The notes below the pieces were generated by a model. That model saw only the letters and a list, made by a program, of their open reading frames with translations, did not search any database and was not told the DNA's origin. This document shows positions 14,873-22,275 of a stretch of DNA of 22,275 nt, piece by piece. Every line of letters starts with the position of its first letter. Position 1 is the first letter of the stretch. A program made the position numbers and the translations under genes. The stretch comes from Opitutia bacterium (lineage in GTDB: Bacteria > Verrucomicrobiota > Verrucomicrobiia > Opitutales > UBA953): contig CANHHS010000008.1 in NCBI GenBank assembly GCA_947460445.1, positions 1 to 22,275 on the forward strand, written 5' to 3'.

Positions 14873-16455
14873 GACAACCCTCAAGGCATGCGCCCGCACT
14901 ATGGGTTGCCCTGCCCTTTCTTGCCGGCTGCCTGACAGATGCAGCGGGATTGATGGGTCCAGTTTATGCTTACTCGCTCGCAACGATTGGACTCGTCGGT
15001 GCTTTTTTTAGCACGAACCGACGTTCTCATTGGATTGCGTGCATTATTTTAACGGGTGTTGGGTTTGGCGCTTGCTGGCATGCCCTACGTGCCGGCCGCA
15101 TGGAAAGTTGGACGGGGGATCAAGGTCGGGCAGATTTATTTGTCGAAGTTAACCAGGTCGATGAACGCGAAGAGGGTCGCTGGCGTGCGACTGGGTGGGT
15201 GCAAACCGGGCCCATAGACACGCGCCGTCGAAACATTCTATGCGACGGATTCGAGGCGCCACCTACCCCGGGCGGCCTTTATGTTCTGAGCGGATTTCTA
15301 TCAGCCTGCGGTCAGCCAGATGACCCGCGCGAAAATTGGTTTCGCTCACAAAACATAAGTCTGCGCTTAACGCGTGCGCGTGTTGCTGCAGAAATTGAGC
15401 CTGCTAGTTTTCTGGCTCAGCAAGAAAACCAACTAGGGAAAAGACTCGCGGCGGGCTTTCGCGAACTTACTTGGGAAAATCCGCGCGGCGGCAGTTTGCT
15501 CGCCGCAACGATGGTTGGACAAACCCGTTTGCTTGAAACAGATGACCGATTAATTTTTTCGGCGACAGGGACATTGCACCTTTTTGCTATAAGCGGACTG
15601 CATATCACTGGCATGGCCGTGGCCTTAGTTTGGTTAGGAAGAAAGTGCCGTCTCAACGACCGGGTTGGCGGCGCTGTCGCACTCTTTACCTTATGGGTGT
15701 ATGTTGAGGTGACCGGTGGAACGCCCTCGGCATGTCGGGCATGGATAATGGCGGCGTGCATCTTAGCCTGCACCACCCTTCAGCGACTTTCGAATCCCCT
15801 TCAGGGGCTCTTGCTTGCGTGCGCAATCACCTTAGTCCTAGACCCACAGGCCGCCACGGATGCAGGGTTTCAATTAAGCTACGCATCGGTCGCTGGCATC
15901 CTGCTTGTCGGCAGCCCGGCGGCAAAGTACTTCAGTCGTCCAGGGCTCGCTGAGCGACTGACACCCAAAGAAGCCATCTCCAAGACTGTCCGCGCTGTGC
16001 GCTGGCTACGCATGCGTATCGCAGAAGGCTTCTGTATTTCGGTTGCAGCAAGTACCGCCGGAGCTCCCATTGCATTGAGCGTTTTTGGATCCCTCTGCCC
16101 GGGTGGCATTTTTGCGAACCTCTTACTCGTACCACTCTCAGGATTACCGGTTGTTCTTGGAATGATTTCCGTGGGGCTTTCGTTTTTTAGTTGGCTCGAT
16201 ATATTGCGGCACTTCGTCAACAGCATCGCTGCGAGCTGGTTGCATGGCATGGCTTTTTTGGCAGAAATTTTAGCCATGCTACCCGCCATGACGACCAAGG
16301 CACACTGGCGTAGCGACTGGGTAGGCGCAGCCGCAAGCCTGTCGGTTCTAGGTACGATGCTTTGGCAATTTCACCAACCCACAAACGCAAAGACCCTCGC
16401 TCGGCCATTCGCCGTATTGCTGACATGGTTAATTTTTGGCGCTATACTTGTTTAA
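14833..16455 (+). CDS. comEC: ComEC/Rec2-family DNA-uptake channel, without metallo-beta-lactamase domain
   Basis: ComEC carries single-stranded DNA across the inner membrane during natural transformation. This 540-residue protein has N-terminal membrane helices (about 22-80), an OB-like soluble region (about 95-190) and the core competence domain with HLFAISGLHITGM (249-261), GGTPSACRAWIM (295-306) and DPQAATDAGFQLSYASVAGI (337-356), followed by further helices (about 400-540). Typical ComEC proteins of 700-800 residues add a C-terminal beta-lactamase-fold domain, which is absent here; the frame ends in a membrane helix (PFAVLLTWLIFGAILV). The ATG at 14833 lies inside folK (40-base overlap). 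No ATG follows soon after the folK stop, so this start is likely but not certain. Confidence 0.88.
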   Translation: MDRTNTLDESEDLGQPSRHAPALWVALPFLAGCLTDAAGLMGPVYAYSLATIGLVGAFFSTNRRSHWIACIILTGVGFGACWHALRAGRMESWTGDQGRADLFVEVNQVDEREEGRWRATGWVQTGPIDTRRRNILCDGFEAPPTPGGLYVLSGFLSACGQPDDPRENWFRSQNISLRLTRARVAAEIEPASFLAQQENQLGKRLAAGFRELTWENPRGGSLLAATMVGQTRLLETDDRLIFSATGTLHLFAISGLHITGMAVALVWLGRKCRLNDRVGGAVALFTLWVYVEVTGGTPSACRAWIMAACILACTTLQRLSNPLQGLLLACAITLVLDPQAATDAGFQLSYASVAGILLVGSPAAKYFSRPGLAERLTPKEAISKTVRAVRWLRMRIAEGFCISVAASTAGAPIALSVFGSLCPGGIFANLLLVPLSGLPVVLGMISVGLSFFSWLDILRHFVNSIAASWLHGMAFLAEILAMLPAMTTKAHWRSDWVGAAASLSVLGTMLWQFHQPTNAKTLARPFAVLLTWLIFGAILV

Positions 16456-16492
16456 ACTTGGAACTATCACCGCGAGAGGCTGATAAACTTCC

Positions 16493-18940
16493 ATGCGGCC
16501 GCTTAGGAATATCCTGCTTTTGGCTATCCTCCTCTTTGCGGGCTGGAAATTTTGGGTTTACCAAAAAAACACTTCGGCTCCTGGCATTTCCGGCATCGAC
16601 CCACGTCTAACGTATGCGAATCGTGAGGGTGAGTGTGGAACGGGGGCGGTAGTGCCATGGGCGGGCAAGCTTTGGGTGATTACCTATGGCCCTCATATGC
16701 CTTTTGGTTCTTCAGATAAATTATGGGAAATTGGCCCAGATTTATCCATCCGCGCGCGCCCCGAAAGTGTCGGCGGCACACCTGCCAACCGAATGATTCA
16801 TCGAGAGAGCAATCAGCTGCTCATTGGGCCTTATTTAATTAGCGCTCAAGGCGATGTACGTGTCATACCACCGGATCGCATGCCCGGACGGCTAACAGGT
16901 ACGGCACGTCATCTAACAGACCCTGCCAACAAGGTATACTACGCTACAATGGAAGAAGGTCTTTATGAAGTCGATGTGCACACCCTTGAAGTCCACACGC
17001 TCATCAAAGATGACAACCAAAGGCCGCGTCCCAAAGACAGCCCAGAAGAAATCACCAAAGAGAACCAACCGCCTGGACCTGGGGGTCATTCACGATTGCC
17101 AGGTTATCACGGCAAAGGACTCTACTCGGGACAAGGTCGCATCGTCTATTCCAACAACGGAGAGATGGATGCCCGTGTACAAACCGATCCGACCATTCCT
17201 TCGGGTGCTTTAGCTGAGTGGAAAGGCGAAGGCGACTGGTCGCTGGTTCGACGCAATCAATTTACAGAAGTCTCGGGGCCAGGAGGAATCACAGGCAACA
17301 CGCACCCGGAAACAGATCCCATCTGGAGTATCGGCTGGGACGCCAAATCACTCACCTTAATGGTTTTGGATAAAGGTAATTGGCAGGCCTACCGTCTACC
17401 CAAGCCAAGCCATAGTTACGACGGTTCGCACGGCTGGAACACCGAGTGGCCCCGCATCCGAGATATCGGAGAAAGCGATTTACTGATGACGATGCACGGA
17501 GCCTTTTGGCATTTCCCGCGCGACTTCCGTCCGAGCCATTCCGCAGGCATTGCGCCACGCTCGGCTTACCTCAAGGTCGTCGGGGACTTTTGCCGATGGA
17601 ACGATCTCGTTGTCCTCGGCTGTGATGATTCTGCTAAATCAGAATTCCTAAACAAACGTTCGCTCAAAACAGAAGGCGCCGCGCCGCCACAATCGAATTC
17701 AAATCTTTGGTTTCTACGACCGAAACAACTTGATGAACTTGGGCCTGTTGTTGCTCGCGGATCTGTCTGGCTCAACGAAACGCTTAAGGCGGATACCAAG
17801 AGCGATCCTTTCCTTTTTTCGGGCTTTTTGCACCGAGGAGTTTATTTGGCACATCAATCCGACGAAGCAGTAAAATTCACCGTATGGGTCGATAGAGAAG
17901 GCAATGGAACATGGACGGCCCTGCGGGAAATTTCCATCCAAGCACATGAAAGTACCTGGATGGATTTTATGCCCAACGAACAAGGCGCATGGATTCGCCT
18001 TTCCGCCGACAAGCCTGCCCGCGGTGTCGTAGCATCTTTTCATTACCGCACCGAAGATATGCGGTCTAATTTAGCAGACGACGACTTTGGGTGTCTTGCT
18101 GCAGCGACTACACAACAGCGACGAGGAGGCGTACTCCGCTCGCTGGGGGCTGAGCGCATTGGCCTCGTTGTTAACAACCAACTCTACACGATAGATTCGT
18201 CACTTAAAGTCCGTGCAACCAAAGATGAAGTTGCGCTCAAAGCCATCAACGCATGCGCGCCGAGTCCAATGCAGGCAATTAAAGCCGATGCCGCGTCCAT
18301 TATTATTGAGGAAGATGGTAAGCGCTGGCGGCTTCCATTTGGCACAACAGGCCACGACATCGGAAGAAGTCGCTTTTGTCGCGAAGTCGCCACCGAACGT
18401 GATCTCTTGAATGTTGGTGGAACTTTCTTCGAACTTCCCGCACGCAACGCTCAGGGCATGGCGAAGGTTCGGGCGGTCTCGACGCATGCACGTAGCATTG
18501 AGGACTTTTGTACGCAATTCGGGATGCTCTTCATCACTGGCATCGATGCAGACGCTAAACCCAATAAGCACTTGTTACAAAGTGCTGACGGCGCCGCAGT
18601 AGTTTGGGTTGGTGCAGTCGACGATCTATGGCGTCTCGGTAAAGCACGCGGGCAAGGTGGCCCTTGGAAGGATACCGTTGTGCGTAGCGGAGCCTACTCC
18701 GACCCTTACTTGATGTCGGGCTACGACCAATGTGCCGTCACCGTAGAGGGTAATACTGCGGCAACCATCCGACTCGAGGTCGACGTCGACGGAACGGGCG
18801 TCTGGCTGCCTTACACATCCTTCAAAGTTAGCCCAGGCAAGGCCATCCAGCATACATTCCCGAAAGCTTTTGGCGCTTATTGGATCCGTGCAGTCGCCGA
18901 CCAAGCTATGACGGCCACGGTGCAGCTTGAGTATCGCTAA
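16493..18940 (+). CDS. Large uncharacterised exported or membrane-anchored protein with internal duplication
   Basis: I do not recognise a named family. The 815-residue product begins with a signal anchor or signal peptide (NILLLAILLFAGWKFWVY, residues 6-23), so it probably faces the periplasm. The rest is beta-rich. Residues about 45-360 look propeller-like, with repeated Trp/Tyr strands (KLWVITYG, YHGKGLYSGQGRIVYSNNGE, DPIWSIGWDAKSLTLMVL, HGWNTEWPRIRD), broken by a Pro/charged linker (about 173-198). The protein appears duplicated: residues 365-519 resemble 670-815, with matching landmarks such as GDFCRWNDLVVLG / EDFCTQFGMLFITG and SDPFLFSG / SDPYLMSG. Each copy ends in an approximately 80-residue beta-sandwich-like module. 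It is 37 bases downstream of the comEC-like gene and 57 bases before ribB. Binding of polysaccharide or protein surfaces would fit but is a guess. Confidence 0.85.
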   Translation: MRPLRNILLLAILLFAGWKFWVYQKNTSAPGISGIDPRLTYANREGECGTGAVVPWAGKLWVITYGPHMPFGSSDKLWEIGPDLSIRARPESVGGTPANRMIHRESNQLLIGPYLISAQGDVRVIPPDRMPGRLTGTARHLTDPANKVYYATMEEGLYEVDVHTLEVHTLIKDDNQRPRPKDSPEEITKENQPPGPGGHSRLPGYHGKGLYSGQGRIVYSNNGEMDARVQTDPTIPSGALAEWKGEGDWSLVRRNQFTEVSGPGGITGNTHPETDPIWSIGWDAKSLTLMVLDKGNWQAYRLPKPSHSYDGSHGWNTEWPRIRDIGESDLLMTMHGAFWHFPRDFRPSHSAGIAPRSAYLKVVGDFCRWNDLVVLGCDDSAKSEFLNKRSLKTEGAAPPQSNSNLWFLRPKQLDELGPVVARGSVWLNETLKADTKSDPFLFSGFLHRGVYLAHQSDEAVKFTVWVDREGNGTWTALREISIQAHESTWMDFMPNEQGAWIRLSADKPARGVVASFHYRTEDMRSNLADDDFGCLAAATTQQRRGGVLRSLGAERIGLVVNNQLYTIDSSLKVRATKDEVALKAINACAPSPMQAIKADAASIIIEEDGKRWRLPFGTTGHDIGRSRFCREVATERDLLNVGGTFFELPARNAQGMAKVRAVSTHARSIEDFCTQFGMLFITGIDADAKPNKHLLQSADGAAVVWVGAVDDLWRLGKARGQGGPWKDTVVRSGAYSDPYLMSGYDQCAVTVEGNTAATIRLEVDVDGTGVWLPYTSFKVSPGKAIQHTFPKAFGAYWIRAVADQAMTATVQLEYR

Positions 18941-18997
18941 GCTGTCAGTCGCCACTTGCACGAGCGACAAGGGTTCTCACACTCCTTAAGCGAATCC

Positions 18998-20074
18998 ATG
19001 GAAAAACCCTTTGACCAAGTCGATGACGCTATTGCGGATATTGCCGCAGGTCGAATGGTCGTGGTCACTGACGACGAAAATCGTGAAAACGAAGGCGACC
19101 TCGTGATGGCGGCAACCAAGGTAACGCCCGAAGCTGTAAATTTCATGACGCGCTTTGGGCGTGGACTCATTTGTGTGCCAACCGTCGAGGCTCAACTCCG
19201 ACGGCTGGGTATTGAGCAAATGGTGCCAGAAAATAAAGAATCTCAGCGCACAGCCTTCGCCGTCGCCGTTGACGCAGCGAAAGGCATTACGACCGGCATC
19301 AGCGCCGCAGATCGTGCACACACGATTGCGCTCCTCGCAAATCCAGCGACGCGACCAGAAGAACTTGTGCGCCCAGGACACATCTTTCCACTCCTCGCGA
19401 GACCTGGCGGAGTTTTACAACGCGCCGGTCATACCGAAGCAGCGGTCGACCTTGCCTTGCTTGCAGGACTTTCACCCAGCGGCGTGATTTGCGAAATTCT
19501 AAATGACGATGGCACAATGGCGCGCGTGCCTGAATTAATTGAAATGAAAGCACGTCATGGCTTGCGCATGATTTCGATTGCCCAACTCATTGCGCATCGA
19601 CGCAAAGACACCCGCTTGGTTGAGTGCGTTACGACGAGTGACTTTGATTGTACATGGGGGAAATTCCGCCTGCATGTCTATCGCTCAACCGACGGACGGC
19701 AGCACCTCGCCTTCGTTCGAGGATCTATCAATAAAGAGCCAACCTTAGTGCGCGTTCAGCGCGAAAACTTATTGGCCGAGCTTTTTCACGGAAAGTCATT
19801 CGGGATGGGCGGCACGCTCGAAGCAAGCTTCCGAGCCGTGGCCGCCGAAGGCCGCGGAGTTATTCTGCACATTGGCCAACCTGACGGAGGCGTTCGTGCG
19901 GATGCCGGTGGCGTACGTCTTGGAGAAATGGATGATCGTGATTACGGCGTTGGGGCTCAGATCCTCGCTGACCTTGGGCTGGGGCGCATTCGGCTGCTCA
20001 CGCATAGCCCCCGAAAAGTTGTTGGCCTTTCTGGACACGGGCTGGAAATCGTTGAACAAGTACCGCTTCTTTAA
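18998..20074 (+). CDS. ribB: 3,4-dihydroxy-2-butanone 4-phosphate synthase fused to a degenerate GTP cyclohydrolase II-like domain (RibBX type)
   Basis: The 358-residue protein starts at ATG 18998 (MEKPFDQVDDAI); an upstream in-frame TTG at 18956 is less likely. The RibB domain (about 1-203) is complete: DDENRENEGDL (25-35), TTGISAADRAHTI (98-110), RPGHIFPLLARPGGV (125-139) and RAGHTEAAVDL (142-152). It converts ribulose 5-phosphate to the four-carbon precursor of riboflavin. The C-terminal domain (about 207-358) resembles GTP cyclohydrolase II, but its zinc-binding CX..CXC region reads FHGKSFGMGGTLEASF (263-278) without cysteines, and the GRGIGL...Y loop is shortened. DDRDY (312-316) and IRLLTHSPRKV remain. 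GTP cyclohydrolase activity is therefore unlikely; a separate ribA is probably elsewhere. ribH follows 67 bases on. Confidence 0.93.
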   Translation: MEKPFDQVDDAIADIAAGRMVVVTDDENRENEGDLVMAATKVTPEAVNFMTRFGRGLICVPTVEAQLRRLGIEQMVPENKESQRTAFAVAVDAAKGITTGISAADRAHTIALLANPATRPEELVRPGHIFPLLARPGGVLQRAGHTEAAVDLALLAGLSPSGVICEILNDDGTMARVPELIEMKARHGLRMISIAQLIAHRRKDTRLVECVTTSDFDCTWGKFRLHVYRSTDGRQHLAFVRGSINKEPTLVRVQRENLLAELFHGKSFGMGGTLEASFRAVAAEGRGVILHIGQPDGGVRADAGGVRLGEMDDRDYGVGAQILADLGLGRIRLLTHSPRKVVGLSGHGLEIVEQVPLL

Positions 20075-20141
20075 ACAGGTCTCCATTCGGGCTTGCGGGA
20101 AGGGTCCTCGCCTGTTGGTTTAAACGACCGTCCCTTCACAC

Positions 20142-20681
20142 ATGAGCAAGGATAAGCCCAAACCGACCGCCATTGATGGCAGCGACCTCTGGTTCGCCAT
20201 TGTGGCCGCACGCTATAACAGCGACTTGGTTGAGGTTTTACTGCAACGCGCTCAACGCACCCTACTAGATGCCCGCGTCCCGTCGGCGCAAATTAAAGTC
20301 GTGCACGTGCCCGGCTCGGCTGAAATTCCCTACGCAGCACACATGCTCGCCATGACAGGCGAGTACGATGCCGTTATTGGCCTTGGCGTTGTCATCGCTG
20401 GCGAAACACCTCACCACGAAATCATTGCAGCGTCCACTGCCGCCGCTTTGCAAAATTCTGCACTGCGCAGTGAAGTGCCCATGATCAATGGCATCATTGT
20501 CACTTTAGACCGTGCTCAAGCGGAAGCGCGCTGCACTGGATTATTAGACCGCGGCCCCGAGTTCGCTCGTGCCGCACTCGAAATGGCAGTGCACCGGGTC
20601 GAACTCGGCGAGCACCTCGAACACATTGATAACGAAGAACGCGCCCAGAAAAAAAGTGGCGACCCTTTTGCCCAGAACTAA
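20142..20681 (+). CDS. ribH: 6,7-dimethyl-8-ribityllumazine synthase RibH
   Basis: RibH condenses the RibB product with the ribitylaminopyrimidine to form lumazine, the last step before riboflavin synthase; it normally assembles into pentamers or 60-mer shells. The 179-residue protein is longer than the usual 155 or so because of a charged C-terminal tail (about 158-179). Motifs: ARYN (23-26), HVPGSAEIPYA (55-65), GVVIAGETPHHEI (82-94, with His91 at the catalytic position) and VPMINGIIVT (112-121). The usual VIRG reads VIAG here. It overlaps nusB as TAATG, so riboflavin synthesis and transcription antitermination genes are translationally linked, a common arrangement. Confidence 0.96.
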   Translation: MSKDKPKPTAIDGSDLWFAIVAARYNSDLVEVLLQRAQRTLLDARVPSAQIKVVHVPGSAEIPYAAHMLAMTGEYDAVIGLGVVIAGETPHHEIIAASTAAALQNSALRSEVPMINGIIVTLDRAQAEARCTGLLDRGPEFARAALEMAVHRVELGEHLEHIDNEERAQKKSGDPFAQN

Positions 20682-21145
20682 TGGAACCTGTCACCCCCGA
20701 GAAGCCTAAGCGGAATCGCCGGCACGATAACCGTGTCGCTGCCATGCAGTTTCTCTATATCTGGGAATCACAGCGTCCTCAAGATGTCGTGGTCGCCTTG
20801 CATGACTTCATGCTCATGCAAGAACACACCCGCGATTATTACGCCTTTGCTGAAGAATTAGTAAACGGCGTGCTTGCGCAACTCGAAGAGATTGACCGAT
20901 CCATTGCAGCCCATGCTGAAAACTGGTCGATTGACCGTATTGCTAAAGTAGAATTAGCCATCCTGCGATTAGCGGTACACGAGCTATTACGTCGTCGCGA
21001 TATTCCGCCTGTGGTGACCATCAATGAGGCGATTGAGATTTCCAAGATGTACGCAGGGGAAGACTCGCACCGTTTTGTCAACGGGGTGCTTGATCGAATG
21101 AAAGAAGGGCTTGGTCGCCCGCTTCGCGAAGCGGCCGAGGACTGA
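20681..21145 (+). CDS. nusB: Transcription antitermination factor NusB
   Basis: NusB, with NusE (S10), binds boxA RNA and supports rRNA antitermination. The 154-residue all-helical product shows family landmarks: RRHDNRVAAMQFLYIWE (13-29), YYAFAEELVNGVLAQLEEID, WSIDRIAKVELAILRLAVHELL (the most conserved helix), IPPVVTINEAIEISKMYAG and FVNGVLDRM near the end. The ATG shares its A with the ribH stop. The N-terminal ten residues are an acidic/basic extension of no obvious function. ftsY follows after two bases. Confidence 0.96.
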   Translation: MEPVTPEKPKRNRRHDNRVAAMQFLYIWESQRPQDVVVALHDFMLMQEHTRDYYAFAEELVNGVLAQLEEIDRSIAAHAENWSIDRIAKVELAILRLAVHELLRRRDIPPVVTINEAIEISKMYAGEDSHRFVNGVLDRMKEGLGRPLREAAED

Positions 21146-21147
21146 CT

Positions 21148-22053
21148 GTGGCTGGCGGCTTTTTCCAACGCCTACGCTCGGGTCTTGCGCAGACCGCAGA
21201 CGCTATTAGCGCCCTGCTCGCTCGCCCGCTTGATGCCACGTCTGGGGCTCAGCTTGAAGAACGTTTGCTCGCGGCCGACCTAGGCCCTGAAACTACCGCG
21301 GAAGTCATGGCTGCGGTGCGCGATGCTTGGCGACGTGAACCAAATTTACGTGCCGGTGGCGCCGCTGAAGTCGCAGCAACTGTCATCGCTCGACACATTT
21401 CTACAGAGCCGTGGAATCCTAACTGGTCGGCGCAACCTCTCGTCATTGCATTAGTTGGCGTAAACGGGGCAGGCAAAACGACAACGGCAGCCAAACTTGC
21501 CTACAAACTAAAGGCTGAGGGACGCCCGGCTTTACTGGCTGCATGCGATACATTTCGTGCAGCTGCGGGCGCGCAGCTCGAAGCCTGGGCAGAAAAGCTG
21601 AGTGTGCCGCTCGTCGGCGGTAAACCTGGAGCTGATCCTGCAGCGGTGGCTTTTGATGCGATCACAGCAGGGAAAGCGCGCGGCATGGCAGTTGTCATAC
21701 TGGATAGTGCCGGTCGACTGCACACCAAAGAGCATCTCTTAGAAGAATTGCGGAAGCTTGTCCGCGTCTCCTCTAAAGCACATGCGCACGCACCCCACGA
21801 ACGCTGGCTGGTTGTGGATGGCTCACTCGGGGCAAACTCCATCGAACAAGCACGCAGCTTCCATCAAGCGATTGGTCTAACGGGAATGATTGTCACGAAG
21901 CTTGATGGTGCGGGTAAGGGCGGCGCAGCCATTGGTATTGCACGTGCGACAGGTCTTCCGGTCCGTTTTATCGGCGTCGGCGAGAGCGTTGAGGATCTAC
22001 AACCGTTCGATGCTACGGCCTATGCTCGGGCACTTGTAGGCTTATCAACGTAA
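21148..22053 (+). CDS. ftsY: Signal recognition particle receptor FtsY
   Basis: FtsY is the membrane-associated SRP receptor GTPase that docks ribosome-nascent-chain complexes at the SecYEG translocon. This 301-residue form starts at GTG, 2 bases after nusB, and has only the NG domains, without the long acidic A domain of E. coli. GTPase motifs: G1 GVNGAGKTT (104-112), G2 DTFRAAAGAQLEAW (134-147), G3 DSAGR (186-190; usually DTAGR), G4 TKLDG (250-254) and the closing loop GKGG (256-259; usually TAKGG). GVGESVEDLQPFDA (276-289) is a hallmark. The usual DATTGQNA loop reads DGSLGANS (224-231). Despite these changes it is clearly FtsY rather than Ffh, since it has no M domain. Confidence 0.94.
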   Translation: MAGGFFQRLRSGLAQTADAISALLARPLDATSGAQLEERLLAADLGPETTAEVMAAVRDAWRREPNLRAGGAAEVAATVIARHISTEPWNPNWSAQPLVIALVGVNGAGKTTTAAKLAYKLKAEGRPALLAACDTFRAAAGAQLEAWAEKLSVPLVGGKPGADPAAVAFDAITAGKARGMAVVILDSAGRLHTKEHLLEELRKLVRVSSKAHAHAPHERWLVVDGSLGANSIEQARSFHQAIGLTGMIVTKLDGAGKGGAAIGIARATGLPVRFIGVGESVEDLQPFDATAYARALVGLST

Positions 22054-22101
22054 TTGCTCCTGCCTTGCCGAGAGGGCCATAGAAGGCTAAGTCTAAAGAC
22101 C

Positions 22102-22275
22102 ATGAGTCCAATTGCCCACACTGTGTCGCTTGGCGATCGCGCCTACGAAGTGCGTATCGGCAACGGCGTCAGCCAAGAGGCAGTGGTGCGGGCTGCCGCA
22201 GAGCGAGCCAAAGGCCGCGTGGTCGTAACAGTAACTTCCCCAGGCGTGCAAAAAGCGCTGCCGTCTCTCGTCAAA
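22102..22275 (+). CDS. aroB: 3-dehydroquinate synthase AroB, 5' part cut by window edge
   Basis: From the ATG at 22102 the frame is open for 58 codons to the end of the window. The sequence TVSLGDRAYEVRIGNGV followed by an Ala-rich helix and GRVVVTVTSPGVQKALPSL matches the first strand-helix-strand of AroB (compare the VxLGxRSYxIxIGxGLL start of the family). AroB converts DAHP to 3-dehydroquinate, the second shikimate-pathway step. The NAD-binding and metal-binding parts lie outside the window, so identity rests on the N-terminus only. It follows ftsY after a 48-base gap in which I see no clear terminator or Shine-Dalgarno. Confidence 0.72.
   Translation, partial: MSPIAHTVSLGDRAYEVRIGNGVSQEAVVRAAAERAKGRVVVTVTSPGVQKALPSLVK

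Noticed and set aside
18941..18997. FMN riboswitch before ribB
   Set aside because: The 57-base gap is far too short for the roughly 140-base FMN aptamer and shows none of its conserved segments.
20074..20116. Possible hairpin AACAGG/CCTGTT between ribB and ribH
   Set aside because: Six-base arms with a 31-base loop and no T-run are too weak to call a terminator or regulatory element.
1..22275. Mobile elements, CRISPR arrays, tRNA or rRNA genes
   Set aside because: No transposase or integrase frames, no regularly spaced direct repeats and no tRNA- or rRNA-like segments were seen; the window is densely packed with housekeeping and envelope genes.

Overview
This 22.3-kb window is a stretch of bacterial chromosome made almost entirely of housekeeping and cell-envelope genes. 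I see no mobile element, CRISPR array, tRNA or rRNA, and no gap over 300 bases without a gene. The run ribB-ribH-nusB-ftsY-aroB, the ThiE-like second protein of the thiamine cluster, the Gram-negative envelope genes (TolC, MacAB-type pump, outer-membrane barrel) and a large uncharacterised secreted-type protein suggest the phylum Verrucomicrobiota, probably class Opitutae. That placement rests on gene order and protein style and is moderate confidence; no 16S gene is present. Few start codons have a clear Shine-Dalgarno sequence, and GTG starts are frequent.

Left part (1-4313). A YugP-type membrane zinc protease (minus strand, cut by the left edge) is divergent from thiG. thiG runs into a convergent minus-strand set thiS -> ThiE/TenI-like -> thiE, whose last stop codon overlaps the thiG stop. 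Together they supply the sulfur carrier, the thiazole synthase and the coupling enzyme of thiamine phosphate synthesis; thiC, thiD, thiF and thiO/thiH are not in the window. A secreted cyclophilin and a small outer-membrane beta-barrel follow on the plus strand, closed by a strong bidirectional terminator.

Middle (4312-13857, all minus strand). Read 5' to 3', carB is followed closely by a periplasmic FKBP-type prolyl isomerase and a terminator. Then comes a tightly overlapping five-gene operon: TolC-like outer-membrane factor, MacA-like adaptor, ABC ATPase, MacB-like permease and a secreted alpha/beta hydrolase. This reads as a tripartite ABC export system with an esterase attached.

Right part (13977-22275, all plus strand). 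folB and folK (folate) overlap each other, and folK overlaps a ComEC-type DNA-uptake channel gene. Next is an 815-residue protein of unknown function that appears to be an internal duplication. The riboflavin genes follow: ribB, fused to a GTP cyclohydrolase II-like domain without its zinc cysteines, then ribH, which overlaps nusB. ftsY and the start of aroB finish the window.

Most worth a second look are the duplicated 815-residue protein, the RibB fusion with a degenerate RibA-like domain, the second ThiE-family protein that lacks the usual metal and diphosphate contacts, and several inverted repeats in the short intergenic gaps. I did not find a clear-cut new multi-gene system.
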